Below, piece after piece: positions 1 through 5,790 of a DNA stretch of 9,547 nucleotides. Source of the DNA: an uncultured Paracoccus sp. (lineage in GTDB: Bacteria; Pseudomonadota; Alphaproteobacteria; Rhodobacterales; Rhodobacteraceae); contig CAKTBJ010000057.1 of assembly GCA_934533075.1 (NCBI GenBank), positions 1 to 9,547 on the forward strand, in the 5' to 3' direction. The notes beneath the pieces are model-generated. The model did not search any database and was not told the origin of the DNA. It was given only the letters and a program-made list of their open reading frames with translations. Numbering within the stretch: the stretch's first letter is position 1; the number at the start of each line of letters is the position of its first letter. A program made the position numbers and the translations under genes.

Positions 1-494
1 GAGACCGGCAGGATGCCCAGATCGACCGAGAACCACAGTTGCAGCACGATGCCCAGCCAGAAGGCCGGCACCGCCACGCCCGACATGGAAAACAGCCGCA
101 CGACCTGGTCCAGCACCCCGTCGCGATAGACCGCCGACAGCATCCCCAGCGGCACGCCCAGCACCACGCCGATCAGCATGGCCAGCAGAACCAGCTCGAT
201 CGTGGCCGGGGCGTAACGCGCCAATTCGGTCAATACGGGCTTCGTGGTGATCAGCGAGGTGCCGAGGTCGCCTTGCAGCAGGTTGCCCATGTAATGCGCG
301 AACTGGATATACAGCGGCTTGTCGAGGCCGTTTTCCACCCGGATGGTTTCCACCATGTCCGGGGTGGCGTTCGGCCCGGCGATCAGCCGTGCGGGGTCGC
401 CGGGCGCGATATTGGTGATCAGGAAGGTCAGGATGGCGATGCCCAGCATCGTCATGACGATGGTGACGATTTTCTCCGCCATGAGTTTCAGCAT
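1..494 (-). CDS. ABC transporter permease, DppB/OppB type (N-terminal part, cut by window edge)
   Basis: Inner-membrane permease subunit of a peptide/opine/nickel-type ABC importer. 164 codons are visible from the ATG at 494; the frame is still open at base 1, so about half of a usual ~310-330 residue protein is present. The first membrane helix is at about residues 8-26, followed by the typical ITNIAPGDPARL segment. Next comes the periplasmic stretch ENGLDKPLYIQFAHYMGNLL with QGDLGTSL, then a second helix at about 100-125 (IELVLLAMLIGVVLGVPLGM) and the start of a third with FWLGIVLQLWFSVDLGILPVS. These are hallmarks of the DppB family. A G-run (GGGGGG) lies 7 bases before the ATG; a second ATG at 482 is possible. 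It lies downstream of the substrate-binding protein gene on the same strand but is separated from it by an unusual 558-base repeat-filled gap. The second permease and the ATPases are probably outside the window. Confidence 0.93.
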   Translation of the reverse strand, partial: MLKLMAEKIVTIVMTMLGIAILTFLITNIAPGDPARLIAGPNATPDMVETIRVENGLDKPLYIQFAHYMGNLLQGDLGTSLITTKPVLTELARYAPATIELVLLAMLIGVVLGVPLGMLSAVYRDGVLDQVVRLFSMSGVAVPAFWLGIVLQLWFSVDLGILPV

Positions 495-1063
495 GCAGGT
501 GCCCCCCGGTTCATGCCCTGCCGGCCGTGGACCGGATGCGGCGCGCGGCCTTGCGGGGCGCGCCTCATGTCGTTTCCGGCGCGGGAGTCGAGGTCATGCC
601 GCACCCCGCCGACCGGGCGAGAGCATCCGGCCGTGTCCATGATGGTGCCCCGTGCGAGGTCGGGCATGAAAGCCATTTGTGGTTCCGTCCTGCCGTCCAG
701 GCGTGGGCCGCATCCTGTGCCGCCGGTCCCGGCGCGGGAGGCAAGATCATGCCGCGCCCCGCCGACCGGGCGAGGGCGTGCGGTCGCGTCCATGATGGTG
801 CCTCGTGCGAAGTCCGGCATGAAAGTCCCTCGTGATCCCGTCGCGCCGGCGTGGCTGGGGCCGCGCCTTGCGCTGCGATGGCTTTCGGTGCGGAAGGCCG
901 TGACGCGCTTCATCCCGCCGATGCGGCGAGGGCGGGCGGCGGCATCCGCCATCGTTTCCCGCGCACCGCCCGGCATGGCACCTTCCCGCGCCCCCGCCCC
1001 GCCGTCGTGGCAGGGGTACGGCCCGCGACAGGCCGCGCCGGTTGCGGGTGCCCTACTCGGCAT
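488..1063 (-). other. Repeat-containing open frame bridging SBP and permease genes (probably not a gene)
   Basis: A 191-codon frame opens with an ATG overlapping the SBP stop codon and closes inside the first codons of the permease, so it fills the operon gap exactly. It carries the DNA repeats in frame, giving three related segments such as FMPDFARGTIMDATARPRPVGG and FMPDLARGTIMD, about 51-52 residues apart. Composition is dominated by Arg, Gly, Ala and Pro with few hydrophobic residues, no ribosome binding site is evident, and I recognise no family. The neat fit and in-frame periodicity are the only arguments for coding. A stop-free frame is also expected by chance in DNA this GC-rich. Confidence 0.2.
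573..984. repeat. Three imperfect ~153-156 base repeats between SBP and permease genes
   Basis: Copies lie at about 573-674, 726-828 and 882-984. Anchor blocks show the register: the segment starting CGAGAGCATCC at 618-667 recurs at 771-820 (153 bases on) and, more diverged, at 927-976 (156 bases on). Copies 1 and 2 share long runs, for example CCCCGCCGACCGGGCGAG, CATGATGGTGCC and GGCATGAAAG. Copy 3 keeps CGAGGGCG, the GC-rich core and the closing CGGCAT. The 50-base distance from CGAG to GGCAT is conserved in all three. The rest of the 495-1052 gap is unrepeated GC-rich sequence, with a weak hint of a fourth, partial unit near 510-560. I see no gene or RNA family here that I can name. Confidence 0.75.
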
Positions 1064-2639
1064 TCACCCAAAGCTGATAGAGGTCCACCTCGCCGGTGAA
1101 GCGCACAGGAGAGAACACGAAACCCTCCAGATAGCTTTGCCGTGCCCAGCGGCGGTTCTGAAGCATGCCGAAGATTTCCGGCTGGTCGGCGACGATCTGG
1201 GTCTGGATGTCGGCATAAAGCGCCGCGCGGCTGTCCCAGTCCATCGTGGTGCGGGCTTCCTTGATCTTGGCCGCCACCTCCGGGTTGTCATAGTAATGCA
1301 TGGCGAAATACTGCCCCCAGCTGGAGGGGTGATACTGGAAGGCCACCGCGTCCGGGTCGTTGGCGATGGGCGTCGTATAGACCGAAGTCATGTCCGGCGC
1401 CGTATCCACCGAGGCGCCGCGCGCCACCATGTTCGGCCAGGTGTCCGAGACGATCTCGACCTCGATCCCCAGCTCCTTGAGGTTGTCCAGCAGCACCAGA
1501 CCGATGCGCCGCGCCTCCTCCAGCCCGGTCATGTGGATGTATTGCAGTTTCAGCCCGCCATCGGCCCATTCGGTCTTGGCCAGGTATTCGCGGGCCTTGT
1601 CCATGTCGCGGCGCGGGATGTCCGGCACGTCGATATGGCCGCGGATGCCCTGCGGGATGGGCGAGGTCTCCAGCACGGCGGCGCCGTTATAGATCTGCAC
1701 CAGCGCGTCGTAATCCATCGCATAGGCGATGGCCTTGCGCAGGTTGGGGTCGGCGGTCGGGCCGCGCTGGGTGTTGAACTTGATGCCGAAGGTGGTCATG
1801 CCGGGGTGATCCTCGATCACCAGATTCGGGTTCGACGCGATCTGAACATAGTCGTCCGAGGTCAACCCCTCGACAATATCGGCATCCCCGCGCATCAGCG
1901 CCGCCTTCTGCGCCGCCGGCTCGGAAATGATGCGATAGATCACCCCGGCCGGCGCCTTGTCGCCGGATTCCCAGCCGCGCCAGTAATCCTTGCGGGCGAT
2001 CATTTCATAAAGGACGTTCGGCTCCCACCGGCCCAGCTCGAACGGGCCGGAGCCGGCGGCATTGTCGGTCAGCCAGGCCTGTCCCCAATCGCCGTCCACC
2101 TCGTGTTCCTTCACCTGGTTGGGGTTGACGATATACCACCACGGCAGGAAGGCCTGGAACGGCGCGAAGGCGCCGGACAGCTGGAACTGCACGGTGCGGT
2201 CGTCGATGACGGTGATGTTCTCGGGCGCCAGCACGTCCTTGAACATCCAGGCCACGCCTTTGTTCAGGGTCAGGCCGCGCTCGAAGGAATAGCGCACGGC
2301 CTCGGCATCCACGGGATCGCCGTTGTGGAATTTCGCACCCTCGACCAGCGTGATGGTCCAGGTCAGGCCGTCCTCGCTGACCTCCCAAGCCTCGGCCAGC
2401 CACGGCTTGATCTCGGCCGGGTTGCCCTCGTACTTGAACAGCGCGTCATAGACAGCCTGCTGGACCATGCGCGTCGACCAGTCATAACGCACATGCGGGT
2501 CGAGGACCGGGATCGCCTGCCGGCCGCCAAAGACGATGATGGTGCCCTCGTCGGTGCGCTCGAAGGCCTGCGCGCCGGGGGTCAGGGCCGAGGTGGCCAG
2601 CACGGCGGCAAGGCCAAGGCTGCGGATTATTTTCAGCAA
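1053..2639 (-). CDS. Periplasmic substrate-binding protein of a peptide/opine-type ABC importer (SBP family 5)
   Basis: Captures a solute in the periplasm and delivers it to the permease encoded downstream. From the chosen start it is 528 residues, normal for family 5 (DppA/OppA-like). Residues 1-25 form a signal peptide: Lys and Arg at 3 and 6, a hydrophobic core (LGLAAVLATSAL) and a PGAQA cleavage region before FERTDEG. There is no lipobox Cys. The diagnostic block AEAWEVSEDGLTWTITLVEG with KFHNGDPVDAEAVRYSFERG follows, and later RKAIAYAMDYDALVQIYNGA. No ATG fits. The best start is TTG at 2639, because AGGGAG (2654-2649) lies 9 bases upstream and the signal peptide begins right there; a CTG at 2645 is the alternative. 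The gene follows the AroM gene by 34 bases, so the two are almost certainly cotranscribed. The ligand is unknown; the neighbours suggest a hydantoin-like, cyclic amide or modified amino acid compound. Confidence 0.95.
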   Translation of the reverse strand: MLKIIRSLGLAAVLATSALTPGAQAFERTDEGTIIVFGGRQAIPVLDPHVRYDWSTRMVQQAVYDALFKYEGNPAEIKPWLAEAWEVSEDGLTWTITLVEGAKFHNGDPVDAEAVRYSFERGLTLNKGVAWMFKDVLAPENITVIDDRTVQFQLSGAFAPFQAFLPWWYIVNPNQVKEHEVDGDWGQAWLTDNAAGSGPFELGRWEPNVLYEMIARKDYWRGWESGDKAPAGVIYRIISEPAAQKAALMRGDADIVEGLTSDDYVQIASNPNLVIEDHPGMTTFGIKFNTQRGPTADPNLRKAIAYAMDYDALVQIYNGAAVLETSPIPQGIRGHIDVPDIPRRDMDKAREYLAKTEWADGGLKLQYIHMTGLEEARRIGLVLLDNLKELGIEVEIVSDTWPNMVARGASVDTAPDMTSVYTTPIANDPDAVAFQYHPSSWGQYFAMHYYDNPEVAAKIKEARTTMDWDSRAALYADIQTQIVADQPEIFGMLQNRRWARQSYLEGFVFSPVRFTGEVDLYQLWVNAE

Positions 2640-2673
2640 TTTCAGATACTCCCTGATATTTCGTCGAATTCTT

Positions 2674-3348
2674 CTATTGAATGAGTTGCCGCACGGCGCC
2701 GGCCACCACCCGGCGCGAGACCAGGATCGGCGCCTTGACCGCCCCGCGCATCCGCGCCGCCATCCCGGCCGAAAAGCCCATGCAGTGCATGACCACCAGA
2801 TCGCATCCGGCCAGAATTTCGGCCGCCGCCTCGAAATCTCCATCCGCATAGGGCGAGGCCGCCGCCAGCGTCACCGGGCGCGTGAACACATGCCTTTGCC
2901 CGAATTCCTCCACCTGCCGTTGCAGGGGCAGCAGCACGCCCAGCCTTTGCGCGCTGGCGCCGATGGCCTCGAAATTCGCGTCCACGATGCGCTGCGCCTC
3001 GATGACCAGCGAGCGCGACAGCGGTTCGATACGGGTGCCGGTGCAGAGCAGCACGATCAGGTCGAAGCGCCCGTCGATGCCGGCCAGCAGGCGGTTCAGT
3101 TCGGATTCGATGGCCGCGACATCCACGACCATCTCGCGCCCGTCATTCAGGCGGGTGGCGAAGGTGGGATGCCCCTCGCAGGCCGCGAAGGCCTCCAGCG
3201 CGGCGCCGTCCTTGCCGTCCAGCACGCCGAATTCCGTGATCTCCAGCGCCTCGGCGGGCAGGCCGGCGAGGATCTCGCCCTGCATCTCCGGCACCATGTC
3301 GAGGCGCGGCGTCTGGCCGATGGTGACGAAAGCGGCGGTCATGGGCAT
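2674..3348 (-). CDS. AroM family protein
   Basis: A 224-residue cytoplasmic protein, the usual AroM (PF07302) length. It opens with the family signature FVTIGQTPRLDMVPEM and keeps FDLIVLLCTGT (95-105), the RLGVLLPLQRQ strand (135-145), CDLVVMHCMGF (182-192) and APILVSRRVVAGAVRQL at the C-terminus. The biochemical role of AroM proteins is not established. The layout of alternating strands with a Cys after each of two buried strands (Cys102, Cys189) recalls the Asp/Glu/hydantoin racemase superfamily, so a racemase- or isomerase-like reaction is an inference. ATG 3348 is preferred because GGGAGG lies about 8 bases upstream; ATG 3342 is less well placed. It is the first gene of the AroM-SBP-permease operon. 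It is a paralogue of the sensor domain of the neighbouring regulator, which has Ser at both Cys positions. Confidence 0.9.
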   Translation of the reverse strand: MPMTAAFVTIGQTPRLDMVPEMQGEILAGLPAEALEITEFGVLDGKDGAALEAFAACEGHPTFATRLNDGREMVVDVAAIESELNRLLAGIDGRFDLIVLLCTGTRIEPLSRSLVIEAQRIVDANFEAIGASAQRLGVLLPLQRQVEEFGQRHVFTRPVTLAAASPYADGDFEAAAEILAGCDLVVMHCMGFSAGMAARMRGAVKAPILVSRRVVAGAVRQLIQ

Positions 3349-3376
3349 CCGGCATCCCTCCCGATGGGAATTGGTG

Positions 3377-3426
3377 CGGCAGCCTAGCCCGATCCCGAAT
3401 GCCCGGCATATAGGGGAGAATACTTA
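3377..3426 (-). promoter_or_regulatory. Putative promoter/operator of the AroM-SBP-permease operon
   Basis: On the plus strand 3405-3416 reads GGCATATAGGGG, with AT at 3420-3421 and CTTA at 3423-3426. The same 22-base block (18 identical positions) recurs at 4637-4658. On the coding (minus) side the block GCTAGGCTGCCG follows at 3388-3377, matching GCTAGCCTGCCG in front of the DUF917 gene at 11 of 12 positions. TAGGCT could be a -10 box; no convincing -35 is visible because that position falls at the edge of the shared block, as expected for an activator-dependent promoter. The AroM start is 28 bases further on. Assignment as the binding site of the AroM-HTH regulator is inferred. Confidence 0.5.
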
Positions 3427-3531
3427 AGGAAAGGCCCCGGCAGGCCCCGCCCGTTGGGTGCCCCGTGCCGCGCCCATGCCCGCGACGCGCTGGCGGCTGC
3501 CGGGCCGATCATGACCACCGTTCGCCCTGTG

Positions 3532-3647
3532 GGTGCGTGCCCGCGCGCGCCGCTTCCCGAATGGTGCGTGCAAGCACGCACCCTACGGTTCCGAGCGCAG
3601 CCGATGGTGGGACCGCACCCCGCAGGGTGCGTGCTTGCACGCACCAT
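3532..3647. repeat. Cluster of GC-rich palindromes in inverted arrangement (REP/BIME-like)
   Basis: GGTGCGTGCAAGCACGCACC at 3563-3582 and GGTGCGTGCTTGCACGCACC at 3626-3645 are each palindromes with 9-base arms around AA or TT. With two flanking bases on each side, the 24-base blocks 3561-3584 and 3624-3647 are perfect reverse complements of each other, separated by 39 bases. A degenerate third copy lies at 3532-3551 (16 of 20 matches). RNA from here could fold either as two short hairpins or as one long one. The element starts 7 bases beyond the regulator's stop codon, but has no T-run, so it is not a standard intrinsic terminator. The rest of the 3349-3654 gap holds only the putative promoter region. 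Confidence 0.85.
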
Positions 3648-3654
3648 CCCCCCC

Positions 3655-4614
3655 TCAGCGCCAGCCGCGCGAGACGAAGCGATAGATCAACTCGCGCGAG
3701 GATTTCGCGTCCAGCTTGCGCAGGATGTTGGTGCGGTGGATTTCCACGGTCTTGGGGCTGATGCCCAGTTGCCGGGCGATCTCCTTGCTGGACAGCCCTT
3801 CCGCGACCAGCGGCAGCACCTGCCTTTCGCGCCGGGTCAGCGCGTCCAGCGACAGGGGCGGGTCGGCGGGCGGCTCGACCGGCGGGGCGGGGACCTCGGG
3901 TGCCTCGCGCGGCGCGGTGAAGTCGCGGGTGGACAGCAGCAGGTTGATGGCCGAGCCGATGATCCGCCGCGCCAGCATCACCCGCTTGCCCGAGACCTGC
4001 CGGATCAGCCGCGCATCCGCCTCGGTATAGCTGACCGAGTTCAGCACGATGATGTCGCAATCCGACAGCCGGGCCAGCGCCTCCATCATGCCGATGCGGT
4101 CGCCGGTCTCGACCGCCGCGCTCAGCGTGTCGAAGCGGCTCAACTCCGGCAGCAGGTCCGCGCGCGCCTGCCGTTCCAGCGGCAGCACGATGCCCAGCCG
4201 CTCGCCCTCGGCGATCAGCGAGCGGATAGCGGTTTCCAGCGCCCGCTGGGCGTTCACGGTGGGGAAGGGCGTCGGGAAATCGCCCAGCAGGCCGGTGGAG
4301 AGGATGACGACCAGCGGTCGCCCCTCGACCGGCAGGGCCGACACGATGTCCCGCATGCGCCGGGTCAGCCGCGCCTTGGAGACCACGATCCACTGGCCGG
4401 GCGCGGTGCGGGTATGGATCACCTGCTCGTCGGCCTCGGGCGCCATCGCCGCGATCTCGGCCGCGGTCATCCCGTCCAGCGCCCCGATCTCGCGCGCATC
4501 CACCGGCTGGTCGAGGAACGCGATCAGGTCCGGCACGATGTCCTCGCGCGGGCTGAGGCCGGCGGAGATGAAATGCACGATCGGGCGTCTGGTCTGGTTC
4601 ATGGGGCGGCGCAT
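3655..4614 (-). CDS. AroM-domain/LuxR-type HTH fusion regulator
   Basis: A one-component transcription factor by architecture. The N-terminal ~225 residues are AroM-like: IVHFISAGLSPREDIVPDLI, then PLVVILSTG, then ERLGIVLPLERQARADLLPE, then CDIIVLNSVSY, and KRVMLARRIIGSAINLL. These align segment by segment with the free-standing AroM protein encoded downstream. A Pro/Glu-rich linker (APREAPEVPAPPVEPPADPP) joins it to a complete LuxR-type HTH: LTRRERQVLPLVAEGLSSKE, then IARQLGISPKTVEIHRTNIL and RKLDAKSSREL. Both Cys of the AroM protein (102 and 189) are Ser here, so the domain is more likely a ligand sensor than an enzyme. The start is uncertain. ATG 4641 is the longest, but it lies inside the motif shared with the other promoter. 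ATG 4614 (GAGG only 2 bases away) and 4602 (GAGG 14 bases away) are the alternatives. It is divergent from DUF917-HyuA and upstream of the AroM-ABC operon, the usual place for a local regulator. Confidence 0.9.
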   Translation of the reverse strand: MRRPMNQTRRPIVHFISAGLSPREDIVPDLIAFLDQPVDAREIGALDGMTAAEIAAMAPEADEQVIHTRTAPGQWIVVSKARLTRRMRDIVSALPVEGRPLVVILSTGLLGDFPTPFPTVNAQRALETAIRSLIAEGERLGIVLPLERQARADLLPELSRFDTLSAAVETGDRIGMMEALARLSDCDIIVLNSVSYTEADARLIRQVSGKRVMLARRIIGSAINLLLSTRDFTAPREAPEVPAPPVEPPADPPLSLDALTRRERQVLPLVAEGLSSKEIARQLGISPKTVEIHRTNILRKLDAKSSRELIYRFVSRGWR

Positions 4615-4636
4615 GACCTCGCGATGGACCCCGAAA

Positions 4637-4691
4637 GGCATATAGGGGCTGATCCTTATTTGTAACCCCGGAAGCGGGCGCTAGCCTGCCG
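4637..4691. promoter_or_regulatory. Divergent promoter/operator between regulator and DUF917 gene
   Basis: GGCATATAGGGG at 4637-4648 with AT at 4652-4653 and CTTA at 4655-4658 repeats the block found at 3405-3426. Toward the DUF917 gene, GCTAGCCTGCCG at 4680-4691 repeats the block at 3388-3377 (11 of 12). A possible plus-strand promoter is TTGTAA (4660-4665), a 16-base spacer and TAGCCT (4682-4687). Toward the regulator, TATATG within the motif could serve as a -10 box. Binding by the AroM-HTH protein, and so control of both directions, is inferred. Confidence 0.5.
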
Positions 4692-4710
4692 GCGATTTGT
4701 GGAGGCGAGC

Positions 4711-5790
4711 ATGACCCGAAACTTCGAGGCGGACGAGATCGACCCGCTGTCCATCGGCGCCTGGATTCTGGGCACCGGCGGCGGCGGAAGCCCGTATCTG
4801 TCGCAGCTGAACCTCAAGCGCCTGATGAAGGAAGGCCGCAAGATCACCGTGATCGGCGCGGAGGAGCTGGCCGACGACGACATGGTGGCGGTGGTGTCCA
4901 AGATGGGCGCGCCGCTGGTCGGGCAGGAGCGGCTGGTCGATTCCTCGCATCTCGCCCACGCCGTGCTGGCGATGGAGGACTATCTGGGCCGCAAGTTCCG
5001 CGCCGTCATGTCGCTGGAGATCGGCGGCGGCAATGCGATTTCCCCGTTTCTGGCGGCGGCGCACCTGGATTTGCCGGTGGTCGATGCCGACACGATGGGC
5101 CGCGCCTATCCCGAGGCGCAGATGACCACCTTCGCCATCGGCGGGCTGAAGCAATATCCGCTGTCGCTGGTCGATTGCCGGGGCATCGAGGCCTTCGTGA
5201 CCAAGGTGCCAAGCTGGAAATGGATGGAGCGGGTTTCTCGCGCCATCTGCACCGAGGTCGGTTCCGTCGCCTCGACCTGCAAGGCCCCGCGCACCGGGCG
5301 CGAGGTCAAGGACTGGGCCGTGCATGGCACCGTCAGCAAGGCCATCGGGCTGGGCCGGGCGGTGATGGAGGCCCATGCCGCCCATGCCGACGCCATTCAG
5401 GCCGTGCTGGACTATGAGGGCGGTATCCGCCTGTTCACCGGCAAGGTGGTGGATGTGGACCGCACCACCACGGGGGGCTTCCTGCGCGGGCGCACCCGTC
5501 TGGCCGGGCTGGACGGCGATCAGGGGTCCGAGATGGACCTGGCCTTTCAAAACGAATGGGCGGTGGCCTTCCGCGACGGCGAGGCGGTGGCCTCGACCCC
5601 GGACCTGCTTTGCCTGCTGGATTCGGTCTCGGGCGAAGCCATCGGCACGGAGACCGTGCGCTATGGCCAGCGCGCCACGGTGGTCGCCCTGCCGGCGCCC
5701 GGCATCCTGCGCAGCCCGAAGGGGATCGAGCATGTCGGTCCGCGCGCCTTCGGTTATGATCTTGATTATAAATCGGTGTTCGACAAATGA
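4711..5790 (+). CDS. DUF917 family protein (PF06032)
   Basis: A 359-residue cytoplasmic protein of normal family length. Family hallmarks are the N-terminal LGTGGGGSPYLSQLNLKRLM (20-39), MSLEIGGGNAISPFLAA (100-116) and the strongly conserved VVDADTMGRAYPEAQM (123-138). The C-terminal half holds EGGIRLFTGKVVDVDRTTTG. The family (formerly DUF917) has, as I recall, been linked to desulfurisation of S-methyl-thiohydantoins in ergothioneine breakdown, but most members are uncharacterised; here a role on a hydantoin-like ring is inferred. ATG 4711 is the start because GGAGG sits at 4701-4705, 5 bases away; the in-frame GTG at 4699 overlaps that site and is unlikely. Its stop overlaps the start of the HyuA-like gene by ATGA, so the two are translationally coupled and probably act together. 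Confidence 0.93.
   Translation: MTRNFEADEIDPLSIGAWILGTGGGGSPYLSQLNLKRLMKEGRKITVIGAEELADDDMVAVVSKMGAPLVGQERLVDSSHLAHAVLAMEDYLGRKFRAVMSLEIGGGNAISPFLAAAHLDLPVVDADTMGRAYPEAQMTTFAIGGLKQYPLSLVDCRGIEAFVTKVPSWKWMERVSRAICTEVGSVASTCKAPRTGREVKDWAVHGTVSKAIGLGRAVMEAHAAHADAIQAVLDYEGGIRLFTGKVVDVDRTTTGGFLRGRTRLAGLDGDQGSEMDLAFQNEWAVAFRDGEAVASTPDLLCLLDSVSGEAIGTETVRYGQRATVVALPAPGILRSPKGIEHVGPRAFGYDLDYKSVFDK

Noticed and set aside
39..2684. An 881-codon open frame on the plus strand
   Set aside because: It runs antisense to the permease, SBP and the end of the AroM gene. It is rich in His, Arg, Gly and Gln with no recognisable domain, and is explained by the GC-rich codon bias of the minus-strand genes.
2536..3387. 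A 283-codon plus-strand frame across the AroM gene
   Set aside because: Antisense shadow of a clear AroM-family gene, with low-complexity composition and no start signal.
3384..3647. An 87-codon minus-strand frame in the regulator-AroM gap
   Set aside because: It owes its VRASTH/VRACTH motifs to translation of the palindromic repeats and spans the putative promoter; no ribosome binding site is visible.
3532..3647. CRISPR array or intrinsic terminator
   Set aside because: Two to three palindromes in inverted orientation without regular spacers are not a CRISPR array, and no T-run follows the hairpins.
3454..4665. A 403-codon plus-strand frame across the regulator
   Set aside because: Antisense to a protein with intact AroM-like and LuxR HTH motifs; its own translation is Arg/Gly/Asp/Gln-rich and unlike any family.
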